Source: Cystobasidiopsis lactophilus (taxonomy: Eukaryota; Basidiomycota; Agaricostilbomycetes; Agaricostilbales; Chionosphaeraceae). Taken from it: 64,000 bases of DNA. The stretch spans positions 806,001-870,000 of the forward strand of contig BCIO01000005.1 of the NCBI GenBank assembly GCA_001599975.1. Direction: 5' to 3'. The notes below the pieces were generated by a model. The model did not search any database, was not told the DNA's origin, and saw nothing but the letters and a program-made list of their open reading frames with translations. A program made the translations under genes and the position numbers. Numbering within the stretch: position 1 is the first letter of the stretch; each line of letters begins with the position of its first letter. Positions 1 through 11,200 of the stretch are shown piece by piece.

Positions 1-1
1 C

Positions 2-754
2 TTCAAAGCGCCGTTACAAGACAACATCCTCCGCATTCAGTGCGAAGCCGACGCCTTCCAAATTGTCCTGCAATCAGCGGAGGGGGAGGAGCGGCGACAC
101 CTGCTTCCCAGCATGCGATACATTGTGGTGCGGCCGGACCCCATCGCCCAAGCGCATCCCTTCGCAGCGCCACGACGCATTTTTGCTGGTCTCCTGATTC
201 CGCTGTATCCTTGCACCGCTGAAAACATAGCCCGGCCCGTCCCCTCGCCCAAAATCCACCGGATTGTGGACGCGTGCAGGAGCGGACTTGCTGCCGTGCA
301 CCGGGCTGGCTTCGGTCACTGCGACATCAAGCCGTCCAACATCTTCGTTGCTCAGGATGGCAAGCTAGTTCCCTGGTTTCCCATGAAGGTCACCAACTAG
401 CTATCATCAGGCACCTACGTGCTGGGAGATTACGGCTCCATGTGCCCGACCGGAGAAGAGCCATTCGAGCTCTCGGACGGGTTTTTGCCGGTTGACTACA
501 AGCAAGAGATACTGAACCACAAGGCGGGGCCCGATCTCGACAGGCTCCTGCTCGTCATGACCGCGCTGTACTTGGCCGGCGAGCTCGATGACCATATGGC
601 GGCCAGAGAGGAGAGAGATCGTCTCACGATCCAAACGGCATTCAGTCGCATTGATAGAATCACCTTTCGAGACCTTCGCAATTCCCTGCGGGAACTTTCG
701 TCCTCCATCACCTGTAGGCAGTTTCGCGATCCACAAGATACGAACGTTTGTTGA
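2..754 (+). CDS. Protein-kinase-like gene, 5' end cut by window edge
   Basis: Two exons, 2-359 and 411-754; the first is open to the window edge. Exon 1 carries the catalytic-loop motif HCDIKPSNIFV, and exon 2 opens with LGDYGS, a DYG variant of the kinase DFG motif, followed by a helical C-lobe-like stretch (LDRLLLVMTALYLAGE). Reading straight through meets a stop, but a 51-nt intron with a GC donor (gcaagc) and a CAG acceptor joins the two motifs exactly as in kinases (AQDG-TYVLGDYGS). The chain ends soon after, so the C-lobe is short for a kinase. Substrate unknown. It could be an active serine/threonine kinase or a degenerate one. Confidence 0.6.
360..410 (+). other. GC-AG intron in kinase-like gene
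   Basis: The donor is gcaagc and the acceptor is atcag. Removing these 51 nt fuses the HxDIKPSN and DYG motifs in frame with kinase-like spacing. No GT donor nearby gives the right phase. Confidence 0.6.
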
Positions 755-937
755 CCCACAACAAAGTGAACCCACCCCGAAGTCCTCCTGCTTTCCCATC
801 GGTGTCAAACGGATAGGTGTTGTTTCAGGGAAGATGTAATTAAACCGGGAAACGGATACTACCTCAAGCGTGTGAAATAATCGCGGTGGCAAAGTCTTTT
901 GAGTTCTGCCATTATTCGGTCACACTATGCTAGCGCA

Positions 938-971
938 ACTACTGCTCATCAAAGTCCACCTCCCCGCCTTC
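938..971. repeat. 34-nt copy shared with 4032-4065
   Basis: Identical over 34 nt to 4032-4065. In both places it is the 3' end of a minus-strand gene and is read in the same frame, giving GGEVDFDEQ and a TAG stop. Confidence 0.9.
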
Positions 972-1371
972 AGCAAGGTATGGCGGAGGTGGGATCGGGT
1001 CAGAGGGCCAAAGCTTGTTCGCTTGCCGCAAGACGTTTTGCTATTGGCCCCCAGCGGCATTCAGCACATGCAAACAGAAGTTTGATTAGGGAACGAGGAC
1101 CAACGTTGATGCCGTAGTCCAGCGCAATGCCCATGAGCGAGTCTGTCTTGGCGACCAAGTGAATGATTGAGACCCGATCACCCTTGCCCTGCTCTACGCG
1201 CACTTCATCCAACGACCGTCTGGTGTTGAGGACGGGCAAGGACTCGAACGAGAAGTTGTTGGACGCCAAACGACGCAGCGAAGGCCGCGAGGCTTCCGGG
1301 TTGAGGTAGGGCGAGAAGCTCAGTGGCCCGGCGTCTGCGGCGCTGGAAGGGCCGGCTGCTGCTGGTAGCAT
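939..1371 (-). CDS. Small LysM-domain protein
   Basis: Exons 1371-1105 and 1040-939 give about 122 aa. The C-terminal half is a LysM fold: RVSIIHLVAKTDSLMGIALDYGI in pieces, then NQNVLRQANKLW after the intron. The intron (1104-1041) has a gttggt donor and an aatag acceptor. I see no signal peptide, so it resembles intracellular LYSMD-type proteins more than secreted chitin-binding effectors. The start is the first in-frame ATG; an upstream exon is possible because the frame stays open to about 1434 without an ATG. The last nine residues and the stop match the end of the RSC7-like gene at 4033 through a shared 34-nt stretch. Confidence 0.65.
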
Positions 1372-1532
1372 GCCATTGGCTCTTTCGGCAACCTCAGAAG
1401 CTCGTTTGGGCGGGACAGTGGTGCTCGGGGTCAAGAAGTTCGCATTGCGGCTGGCTTGGTGACCTCCGCCTCAGATTCGACTTGCGGGCTAGACAATCGG
1501 ATCAAAGTGCATAGCTAGACGAGTTCTGACGT

Positions 1533-3306
1533 TCACAACAACTTGAGCAGCTCAGGAATGCTTTTGATGTTGCCCTTCGCTTCGAAGAGCTGGGTGTGAA
1601 TCCGCTTCGCCTCTCGATGGCCAGACATGAGAGCACCGTGAACGCTCGCCAGATGATCGCGGTCAGCTGTATCTCAGATTTGAGCGAGTAGAGGAGACAG
1701 TTCCACCACCACAAGAACGCACTCGCTTCGCCAGCAAAGCCTAGTTTGCCATCCCAAAGAGGCTTCGAAAGCTCCCTGAACTGAGCGCGACACATAAGAT
1801 TCCTAAAATAAAATAGAAGATCAAACAAGAGAGAAGGTGGGCTCACATCGTATGCCGACGGACGTTCGCCTGCATCGTGCACAGAAGCGTCCCAACGAGG
1901 GATGTACGAGTAGGAGCCTCCGGCTAAAGGATCACAGCGCCATCGAGTGACCAGGCACTTCTTGGGTGTTGCAGGCTTGATAAGATGAGGTATGCAACTG
2001 GTCGCAATCTTGTGTGCCCAAGTTTGGGCGTCGGCGTGCGATAGCTTTTCGACCTCTTCCGCCGTCTTGCCACCGAACTCCATGATCAGAATGGGACGGC
2101 TGTACTGAGCAGAGAAGGCCGCGCAGTTGACGGTGGCCACAGCTGTGACAGGCCAGTTGGTATGGGGAACCCAACAGTTGCGCGGCATCAAATACAGCTG
2201 AGTGTCTTGGGTTCTTTGAATACATCACCAGCAAATCAGGGTGTGCTTAGGCTCGTTCGATCATAATGAGCATACAGCCACCATGCATGCTCGTAGATGA
2301 GCACAATCTTGTTCATAAGGCCCATGCCAAGGCGATTGATGCTGCGCCAGCGAGAATTCGGAAGAGGGGGAACAAACGCTACAGAATTGAGTTTGAGAAC
2401 GCCTAGAGGTATTGTGCAGACGCAGGCGGACATGATATGAACTGAAGCGGAGTGCTTGATAGAAAGCTGCACGCTGTTGGAGAGTTCGTGGATGGCGGTC
2501 ACCTCCGAGTTCAGGTGACACAAGAAGCGACCTGTCTTCTTTAAGTGTCCGACGATGTCATGTATGAGTTTTTCGTAGCCATGAATCAGGAACGCGTCGA
2601 GGCCGGTGCACTCTCTCTCAAGGCCCCAATATCGCAGGGAGACTTTGGAGCTCTCGGCTCCAGCATACGGCACCCAAGACTGAAGTAGGTCACGGGCCAT
2701 GCGCTCTTCCTGATCGGTAAGGTTTGGAAATGAGTCAGGTCGCTCCAAGTAGGACTCCAAAGATTCCGAGAACAGCCTGAAACTCCTAGCGGTGGCTGTA
2801 AGCCTGTCTCGCGGGTCTAAAGATCTGCCAGCCTACTTGTTCGGGTCGCGCAGGAATGCATTCGCGTATGCACGAGAGCCATCGAAATAAGCCGAGTGGG
2901 CCGCTTGGAGCACCTTTCGGCCTTCGGCCGTCTGGCTGTAGTCGGCAGTAGATCGGCCAGAGAGGGCAGGAAATACACCTGCACTCACTTCGGTGTAGAC
3001 AAAGGGATACGGGTCGACGAATCTTGTCGTCAGCTCCATCAAGGGGTTGTCCGTTGCCCCATGCACCCAGGCAGCACCAAGATCAACTTGAGACTCTTCG
3101 TCGGTATGGATCCGACCACCGAGGCGTTCTCTAGCTTCAAAAAGAACGACATGGTCTGCTTTGAAAGTCTCAAGATCCGCCGCCGCCTGCATTAGAGGCT
3201 CGAACTAACGGCCAGCTTCGCAGAGAGCCAAAGCGGCCCAAAGGCCAGCTATTCCTCCGCCAACAATGCCGACCGTTCCATGCATCCCATACGAAGGCAT
3301 ATTCAT
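1533..3306 (-). CDS. FAD-dependent amine oxidase (polyamine oxidase/LSD-like)
   Basis: Six exons: 3306-3210, 3155-2837, 2785-2276, 2213-1847, 1780-1723, 1666-1533; 494 aa. The N-terminus has the dinucleotide-binding motif GIVGGGIAGL, then FEARERLGGRI across the first junction, and DLGAAWVHG. The middle has the substrate-domain pattern TIPLGVLKLNSV, and the C-terminus has the FAD-binding FAGEATDRDH. The family oxidises amines such as polyamines or methyl-lysine using FAD and oxygen. No SWIRM or tower domain is present, which favours a polyamine-oxidase-type enzyme over a histone demethylase. An in-frame stop precedes the chosen ATG. It lies just upstream of the LysM gene on the same strand. 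Confidence 0.85.
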
Positions 3307-4032
3307 TTGAGGTCAAAGGAGCAGCACAGATTGCAGAAAGAGCCTTCTTCCCAGGCTCAACAGAGTCGGAAGGTCTAGGCAGACTGAAAATGAGAGTTGA
3401 CGGGCAAGGATTTAAATGCAAGAGCGGTCCGAACCGAGGCAAAAAGGCCGAAGCGAGTCGAATCGGTCCTAGGAGACGGCTTCACGTCCGAGCCTTCTCA
3501 AGGGACGGCTGTACACCTTCTCGCCGACTGCAATGGGGCAGTGACCAATGGGTCAGGCATCGGCGCGACACACCAATTGGATGAAGATGAACAGCACAGC
3601 GACAAAGATAGCATGCGGCCAGCAGGCAGCGGCTGAGCCAGGCGAATGAGAAGGGCAGATCAAAGACCCATTCTGATGGAAGGAGACAGAAGGTGTCCAA
3701 GAGTCATAGGAGCAAGGCACGACGTTAGAGCAGCGCTACAAGGTTAAGGGGCAAAAGAGCAGCGGCATGGGGCCTCATGGGGCCTCATGGGGCAGAGGCC
3801 GAGGATCGCCTCGCAAATGGGCGAGAGATCTTCTGCCGAAGCTTCGCCTGGACACTGAAGCGTGATGGCCTTGACGGCTCAATATCAGACAGCTCAAGCA
3901 TGGCGAAGGGATGGCCTCGGTTGGTCGGGAGCAAGCGTCGGTGGCGTCTCCTCTGCCACTGAATGCTGAACGGCACATGTGGCAAAAGGGCTGCCGCCTT
4001 CAGATTTTACATTGAGCGAGAATGAACCACGA
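3307..4032 (-). other. Intergenic region, amine oxidase promoter
   Basis: 726 bp between the amine oxidase start and the RSC7-like stop. No ORF here shows family motifs. It contains a short tandem repeat of catggggcct at 3766-3793 (2.8 copies). Confidence 0.5.
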
Positions 4033-4065
4033 CTACTGCTCATCAAAGTCCACCTCCCCGCCTTC
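4032..4065. repeat. 34-nt copy shared with 938-971
   Basis: Second copy of the repeat, at the 3' end of the RSC7-like gene; similarity stops abruptly on both sides. Confidence 0.9.
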
Positions 4066-5599
4066 CCTTGAGAACATGAACGAGCCGGGGACCTGCGGCC
4101 AGCCCCTGGCCTCGAGCACATTCTCCGTCTCCGCGTCCAGCTCAGTTTCCAGCACCGACCGAGACACAAAGTCGACCGTGTACACCCCTCGTTTGTGCAG
4201 CTTGTCGAGCTCCTCCGGCGTCAAGCCTTCGACCTGCGGGCGCGAGTCCACCGCCTTGAACTCGGCCGAAGTAGCTTGGGTGACCAGCCGGACATGCGGA
4301 AGGTGCGTGTGGGTGTCGTATCGCCCCAAGGGACCATCCAGAGACGACAAGAAGGGAGTGGTTGGGGTGGCGGGCGTTGGCATGGGCGAGGGCTGGATGG
4401 AGGACAAGGGTGAGTCGACGTCCATGGCGTTCTCGTCCTTGATCGCAGGTACTTCTTGGACATGCACTTGAGGCGGCGAAGGATTCGGGTTGTTCTTGAG
4501 CTTGGTCTCCTCCGCCTCCAGCTCCTGCGCCTGCTGCAAGGACAGTGGGACTTTGACCATGTTCGACGCCCGCCAGCGCGTGATCTCCTTGTTGGTCTGG
4601 TTGATGGCCTGGGCGTATTTCAAGCACCAGTCGGTGGGCGTGAATGGGCCAGGCCGGCGCTGCTTGGCCGCCGGATCCCACTTGGCGAAGGGCACGTATG
4701 AGGCGGGGCCGAACTGGGTGCGCTTGTCCTTCGTGTCGTACTGATTGAAGAGGTCTCTGGAGGCAAAGGTCGAGGACAGCCCTCCCGCGCCGCTTTTGGC
4801 CGCCTCCTTGACCTCCTCCACCGGCGCGGACGGCTTTTCGTAAGGCTTCATGGCGGCTGAAGCGCCTGACACGAACCCAGCGTTGATGGCTGCTTGCTCG
4901 TAGTAGTCGTCGATGACAAACTTGCCGTTCTTGACGAAGCGGGCGCCCATGAGCTTGTAGGCGGTGCGGCAGGTGATGAGGGAGACGTTCTTGTGCTTCA
5001 TGTTGTGGTGGATGCGGCCGGTGCTGATGAAGTGCTCCTTCTCGGCCTTGTTGCACGTCGTCTTATACGTCAGCGGGTTCTTGCGGTAGAAATCAAGCGA
5101 GTCGCGGAAGCCGGAGGCGTGGGCGGCGTCGATAGCGAAGAGGTACTTTTTGTTGGGGTTGGCTCGATTTGGCAGCGTAAAAGTCTGAAAGATGAACTCC
5201 CGGCCTGTGATCCTGGGTCAGTCTTGATCTCTTTTAAGGGGACGAGGTCATGGGGGGCGCACCACCGAGCAAGTTGCCATTGATATCAATCTTCTCCTCG
5301 CCCTTGGGATCGTCGTCCAGCACCAGCTCATCCTCAAAGATCTTGTAGCGGCGGCCCTTGATGACCTTGAACTTGGCGCCCGGCTCAAACTGGTCGTCCA
5401 CGTCCACGTAGAGGTCGTCTGGCGGCGTCTCTGCCCGGCTGTGCATCCCGCTGTACAGGTCATCATCCAGGCTGTAGCTCGCGTCCTGGTCCTCGTTGTC
5501 GATCAGGTCGTACACGTTGCGCATGGCGTGCCGACTGGTCGCAGGCGGGTTCTTGCGCGGGCGGCCCCGTTTGCGAGGCAGCGGAGGTGGGCTGTCCAT
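4033..5599 (-). CDS. RSC7: RSC7/NPL6-family chromatin-remodelling complex subunit
   Basis: Two exons, 5599-5263 and 5204-4033, separated by a 58-nt intron; 502 aa. An AT-hook-like KRGRPRKNPP lies near the N-terminus, followed by an acidic stretch. The conserved family core runs GRRYKIFEDEL, REFIFQTFTLP, HASGFRDSLDFYRKNPLTYK, then TCRTAYKLMGARFVKNGKFVIDDYYEQ in pieces. Rsc7 and Swp82 are accessory subunits of the yeast RSC and SWI/SNF nucleosome remodellers. The C-terminal third is proline-rich and poorly conserved. Divergent from the methyltransferase-like gene. Confidence 0.85.
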
Positions 5600-6036
5600 C
5601 GCTGTTCGATGCCATGGTCAGAACGCAGTTCGAGACACGAGATAGAAGGCAACAGGCCACGAACTGATGCTCTCCGACTCCCTGCGAATGATGAGGATGG
5701 GTGGTGAGCTCCATTGTTTGTCCATGGCTCCTCAAGGTGGACGTACGACTCCGAGTCTGGGATGATGGGCCTGCTCTTCCGCGCTGGAATCTTGATCATT
5801 CTGGAACCCGCTTCAAAGCTCGGCCAATTCAAGGGGAGAACCACGGGATGCGACTTGTCAAGATCTCGCTCGCTGGGCTCCAAGAAAATTGTTTTGGAGC
5901 GCATCCGCGTTATTATGCTCTCGCTATAGCATCAAGCCCATCGCGGTTCTGCCTGGCCGCCTAGACGCACACCCTAGAAACACACGTTAGATTGCTCCCC
6001 TTAATCCTTGCACATTTTTTTGGCCCGGTCGAGATC
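5600..6036. promoter_or_regulatory. Divergent promoter region, RSC7-like and methyltransferase-like genes
   Basis: 437 bp between two divergent start codons. I see no clear TATA box and no coding motif. Confidence 0.45.
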
Positions 6037-7313
6037 ATGCTCTCCTCCCTCCTGCCTCCTCCTCGCACTCGAGACGCGCCGCAGCTCCTAGACTTGCTCC
6101 AGCAGACAGATTCAATATTGCAGTCCGATGAGAATGTCGTGAGTCCTTGCCGGAATCGTTCGAAATTCGCCACCCCGCTGAACCATTTTTCATGCAGGAC
6201 GATTTTGAAAAGGAGTTCGCCACTCGGTGGACTTCCAGGGTCTTGGCTTTGGCAGAAGAGCAGGGCGAGGACGACGAGGACTGGTCGCGCGTCAATGAGG
6301 CCGCGTCCAACGTCCTCCTCAAGCTAGCTGGCAAGTCGGCCGACACCACGTTCTCCCTCGACCGCTCTTTCACCTTCAATTACAAGTCGCCTTTCGTGGT
6401 CCAAGACGACCAGCCTTTCACTTTGACCATCCACGACGGGGCGGACGTGATCGGCACTCAAACTTGGAACTCAGCTCCCATCCTCGCCCAACGGCTCGCC
6501 ACTGGCCCGCTGGACTTCTTCTTCCCAGTGTTTCAGCAGCGGCTAGCAACTACCACGCCTCCGGACAGCCGGCCATCTACCCCTGCTTCTTCTGCATCAC
6601 CGGCTGCAGACTTTCGCATTCTGGAGATCGGCTCTGGCACCGGCGTCTTAGGTCTGGCTGCCGCCGTTGTCCTGGCGCGCATGTTGGAGCAGCACCAAGG
6701 CCCTTCCAGAAGAGTAGAGCTGGTGCTGACCGACTACCTCGACGAGGTGCTGGTCAACCTCTCCAAGAATGTCGAGACGAACCGGCCTCTGTTTGACTCG
6801 GCCCAGTTGGACGTCAAGGTGGAAAAGCTGGACTGGCGCTGCCCGGAAGAGTCGAACGTCAAGGGCAAGTTTGACATCTTGCTGGGGTCCGACCTGGTGT
6901 ACGAGGTGCTGCACGCGTTTTGGGTGCGGGACATCGTGGCGCTCTTCCTCCTTCAGCCGCCGCCTCTTCCAGCTCGACGAATGCCTTTCACTCCGCCCAT
7001 CTCTCCCTTGCCTTCCAGGTGCTCCTCGCCAGCTCCACCAGCGGCGCTCGACCTCGTCCAGCCCGTCTTCCACCTCCTCCTCCCGCTTCGGCCCACCTTT
7101 TGGCAGGAGTCCAGCACGGTCCACCGTCTCTTCAACTCGGTCTTTGTCCCACCTCAAGTGCTAGAGTGCGATGTGCCCAATCGATCCGGCTCCAACACGC
7201 CCGCTTTGGAGGCGGAGAAGCCCTCCCGGCTGACGGTCAAGCGCAAGGAACGCATGCCCGGGTTCGGCCAGGGCTGCACCGACTACGAGTACCTGGCCGT
7301 CGTTTGGAAATAA
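6037..7313 (+). CDS. Lysine-methyltransferase-like protein (METTL21/Methyltransf_16 type)
   Basis: Exons 6037-6138 and 6198-7313; 405 aa. SAM-binding motif I is ILEIGSGTGVLGLAAAVVLA, preceded by the family segment GTQTWNSAPILAQ, with the acidic post-I motif ELVLTDYLDEVL and LLGSDLVYEVLH. This family methylates lysines in translation factors and chaperones; the target cannot be told here. A proline-rich insertion of roughly 45 residues sits between the VALF and VFHLLLPLRP strands. It has no stop but could be a retained intron. Confidence 0.75.
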
Positions 7314-7505
7314 GGTTCTCCTGTGTCTGCAATTTGGGTCGGGTTCCGATCTTTAAGCCATCCTCCATGTCGGCCCGTCCGACGCATTTCGAGCCTCACT
7401 GCGCAATTTCTTTCTCGCGCCACCATCTTTGGCGATAGCTCTGCTTCCGTGAGTCTGAATTGCCTTCTGTCGGGCTTCGAGGGCTCAAAAGTCGGCTTTC
7501 AGCGA

Positions 7506-8897
7506 ATGGCGACCCTCATCACCATGCCCGCCGAAGTGCTCCAGCGGATTGCAGGCTTCCTTCGACAAGCGTCGGAACGGCGGTTGCACTTGAACCTCGC
7601 TGTGAATGTCACATTCGAGATGCCCGTCGCGTACCTCCTCGTTTGCCGCCAACTTGCCGCCATCATTCGACCAGCCCTGTGGCGCCAGCTCCTCATTGTT
7701 GTCATGTTCGACGACTCACCCTGTGGCGCCCACGTCGCTTCCCACCAATTCATCATTCAGCGCTTGGCTTCCTGTCTGGCCTCGCTCCAGCGCCCGCGAC
7801 CTTTCCTCTGCCCTTTGAGCGTCCGAATGGTCTTTTGCTCTTCGATAAAGGGCATCTTTCGACCTCAACTGGCGTTGCAATGCGTCCAGATGCTCTTCCG
7901 CTCTTCGATTTTCCCAGGGGAGGACGCTGTGGTCGACTTGGATTTGGTCCTGCGCAACGGCGGCTTCGTGTTTCCCGATATTACCTCCTTACCAGACTTT
8001 CGATCTGACTGGTTGCGCTCCATTCACATCGTGGGCGATATATCCGCGGCTCCGGAGGCTTTGGAGCGCTTCCTTCATCTCGACATGTTTTCGCGGCTGG
8101 TGCAGGTCGAAGTCGAGTCTCAACCTGCCGCCGTCTTTGTCAAAGGCCAGAAACTCTTTAGGGCTCTCGGATCCGACGATGACTGTACGTGGGGTATCAA
8201 CGAGGGGGCAATGGAGTTGAGGGCGGCAGTATTGGCGTTGGATGGCGAGCACCCAATGAGTGGCGGCGTCGAAGGCCGGCAGCAGGTCGCAGAATTTTTC
8301 CGGCAATCTCACACTTCTTTGCACACTCTGGCCGCAACAATGTTTGCGTCTGGCACGGGATTCTCGTGGGCACATTTTATGGCCATGCTTCCCACCTCTT
8401 CCCTCGTCGACCTTCACCTGTCGATGCGCTTCGACTCGCCCTCTCTCGATTCCTTCAGCGGATTCAGCTGGAAATCCCTCAACGGCTTGACGGCACTTAC
8501 CTTCCTGCACATCGAAGTTCACCGGGCCTTTTCCAGCTCAACTTCGGCGACTGTTCCGCACTTCCTGACCTTTTCGGGATTCGACCTTCCGAACGTGACA
8601 ACATTGAAGCTGTATGCGATACTTGCTTCCAAAGCATTATCGGACGAGGATCTTTACATCGACGATTTGGTAGTCGATGCAGCAAGAGGTCGACCTTGCG
8701 CCTTGCGAGCAGTGGAGGATGTCGCCATCGCCGTTTTGTTCTCAATCAAGCAAGTGCTGGCGGCCAGCTTCTTGCGGTCTTTGCAGCACCTCACCCTGAG
8801 CTTGCCGGTATCGCAGCAGGCCGTCGTCGAGGATTTAGCAGCGGTATGTCGAGAGCGCGAGATTGACCTCTCATGGTCGACGGCTGCCCTTCTGTGA
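7506..8897 (+). CDS. F-box-like protein of unknown target
   Basis: Single exon, 463 aa. The frame is open from further upstream, but 7506 is the first ATG. The N-terminus TMPAEVLQRIAGFL, followed by YLLVCRQLAAIIRPALWRQL, has the spacing of an F-box. The rest is leucine-rich and irregular, with repeated LVDLHLS or TALTFLHIEV segments, as in fungal F-box/LRR proteins that pick SCF ubiquitin-ligase substrates. Similar N-termini occur in the genes at 13519 and 52537. Confidence 0.6.
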   Translation: MATLITMPAEVLQRIAGFLRQASERRLHLNLAVNVTFEMPVAYLLVCRQLAAIIRPALWRQLLIVVMFDDSPCGAHVASHQFIIQRLASCLASLQRPRPFLCPLSVRMVFCSSIKGIFRPQLALQCVQMLFRSSIFPGEDAVVDLDLVLRNGGFVFPDITSLPDFRSDWLRSIHIVGDISAAPEALERFLHLDMFSRLVQVEVESQPAAVFVKGQKLFRALGSDDDCTWGINEGAMELRAAVLALDGEHPMSGGVEGRQQVAEFFRQSHTSLHTLAATMFASGTGFSWAHFMAMLPTSSLVDLHLSMRFDSPSLDSFSGFSWKSLNGLTALTFLHIEVHRAFSSSTSATVPHFLTFSGFDLPNVTTLKLYAILASKALSDEDLYIDDLVVDAARGRPCALRAVEDVAIAVLFSIKQVLAASFLRSLQHLTLSLPVSQQAVVEDLAAVCREREIDLSWSTAALL

Positions 8898-9560
8898 CGA
8901 AGAGAGGCCTTGTCTGGCGGTTCGCTGCCCTCTCTGGGTGATAGGCTTAGCGTACGAGTTAGCAGAAAACTCCCGCTTGCCAGTGGATTCGGTGGCGGCG
9001 TCGTTCAAATTAGTTCCTGTACATGCCACGAAGTCAGTTGATAACCACTCGTTGCAGAACACTTGTAGCTATAGGCGTGAAAGAGCTGGCGGGACAGAAT
9101 TAGTCCCTCAACCCGCGCCGGCCAACTTTGCCACCCGGAGCAACACTGCGACCTGATTGAAACTGTGCGGTGCCTCCCCAGTCCCTCCAATGCTTTGAAG
9201 ACGCTGCCCGTGCCATTATTGCAGCGTATAGGACTCCACGTTTTGTGCCCAGACGGCGGTCCTTTCAGATTTGCCTTGCTGACACGCCTTTTCGTTGCTT
9301 CTTGCCGCCTTTGCGCCAGTGGACGCTTGATTTGACCGATATTGAAGATGGATGCGGGTGTTTCATTAACGAAATATTTATCGACGCGCCGAGGCTGCGG
9401 CTTTGCCGAATCAAATTGCCAACACCCGACGATCGTCGCTGTTGTTTTCTCGGACTTCTTTGTTTCCTACATAGAATTTAGAAACAGTGAACAGTTGTGG
9501 TCTCCTGCACAGCAACGACCACGAACGACTTGTCATCTCGCCGAGTCCGTGAAGAGTCCG
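8898..9560 (+). other. Intergenic region
   Basis: 663 bp between the F-box-like gene and the secreted-protein gene. A 103-codon frame at 9170-9481 has no motif and no upstream context, so I do not call it. Confidence 0.4.
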
Positions 9561-11200
9561 ATGTTGCTCCTTTTTCATTTAAGCTTCCTTGCCGTCGCTT
9601 TGGGGCTGGCTTTGCCCGTCGCCGCTGTCGGGACCGACGCAGATAGCACTCAGCTCGAGAGACGCTTCGTTAGCTATGGTCGTGGCCTTGCAGAACTGCG
9701 CGCCAGAGGGTATGAACCAGGCAAGCGCCGCAAGTCCACTTCCAAGAAAGGTACTCTCCTTGCATTTCCCCCATACCCCTGTACTCACCCAGACGCTCAG
9801 GCAAGAGCGGCGTGGACATTCCTGTGGCCATTGTGAAGAAGAGCTTGAAAGGCTGGGAGGAAAGCTGGGACAAGCTCTTCCCTGGCTTCACTTTGGGTGA
9901 TCGCCACCATCCTGGGGGTGTGGACATCGCGAAACGTGTTTACCTCAGTGAGTGCACACTCTCATGCGGATGCGCTGGGAAAGCTGCTGAGGCCCTGAAA
10001 AGCGCCGGAGGAGGTGGCACTGCAGCAACGAGTGGTGGCGTCACTCTATGGCACTGCTCGAGTCAACATCCTCCATCTATTCATCGACGATTTTCACAAG
10101 ATCTTCAACAAGCGAGGACAACGACTGCAGCGCACTGTTGACATCGACGCCGTGTGGCAGTCTTTGGGCAGCTACATGGGCAAGAGCCTCTATACTTACG
10201 TGACCAAGTATTCGGACCTGGAGCAGCTGCACAAGGTGGCCAACAAGAAGGGCTATGTCGAAGCAAGGACGCTCGCATTGGAAATGGGAGAGTCGACCAT
10301 TACCTCAATCAGTGCCTGGCTCAAGGACATCACGCAACTCGGTGAACTACAAGAATGGGAACAGTCGGCCCGATTCAACAAGCGGGCCGCCAAATTTCCA
10401 GCGTACGAGCCGGGTACGTCGGCCGCTTCTTTGCAATTGAGCTGAAAAGCTAAGGCTTGCGCCCAGACGCTGGACTTGACCTCATCTTTGAGAACGCTAG
10501 AGCAGGCTTTCACTTATTTGACGAAGGGTGGAAGTATATGTTTAACAAGGGATTGTTCGCGCGAGGTACGTTGTTCCAGCCCATCGACGGGCGTGTAGCT
10601 GAAAGCGAATTTTAGGTGGCGCGCAGAAGCGCAGCCCCGTTCTGTGTACGATCATATATCTCTTGTGATCTTACGCGTGCCACTGATACTCGCACAGTGG
10701 AAGTCTTTGACGTCTCTTTGAAGCTCGTCTTGAAAGCTGTCGACTCGCTCAACTCTATTTGGCACACCACGTTACCTCACGAGGTCCAGAGAGGTGCGGG
10801 GCATCCGAAATAGTTGGAATTAGTGGCTCACGAGCTCTATGCTGCAGTCCGCAAACGAGATTTGAGCAGTCGGCATCGACGCGCTCTCCGTGAATAAGTT
10901 TCGCTGTGCTTCGCCTATCACAGAATCTAACGTCGCCCGACAGCCCCTATGTCTGGCTCCAGTCCTCCCACAATCGATCGCGAGGACGTTTGGGAGAGCC
11001 TGGGTTACTACATGGCAGCGGGGCTCTCTGACTGGCTGCAAGACTTCAGCGTCAAGGCCAACCTTGAAACAATCTCATCCAAGGGCAAGATCAGTCGAGA
11101 CGAGCTCGTCATCCAGCTAGGCAGCTACATTCTCGCCACAGTAACGGAGTACTTGGATGCCTTCACCGAGCCTGACCAGTTTCGCAAGTTGATTGACTGA
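9561..11200 (+). CDS. Secreted protein of unknown function with an internal duplication
   Basis: Eight exons: 9561-9750, 9801-9947, 10003-10413, 10467-10565, 10616-10645, 10698-10793, 10848-10889, 10944-11200; 423 aa. All introns are 50-55 nt and phase-consistent. Residues 1-23 form a signal peptide (hydrophobic LLLFHLSFLAVALGLALPVA), followed by a basic, possibly dibasic-processed segment ending GKRRKSTSKKG. Two regions resemble each other: IDAVWQSLGSYMGKSL in exon 3 and REDVWESLGYYMAAGL in exon 8, each followed by about 45 similar residues. No catalytic motif is recognised. Exon 5 is only 30 nt, so that junction is less sure. Confidence 0.7.

Noticed and set aside
3189-3209. Very short 23-nt intron in the amine oxidase
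   Set aside because: A 54-nt intron from the same donor to a later CAG acceptor gives the conserved sequence GHHVVLFEARERLGGRI.
9170-9481. Small open frame before the secreted-protein gene
   Set aside because: No motif and no splice link to a neighbour.
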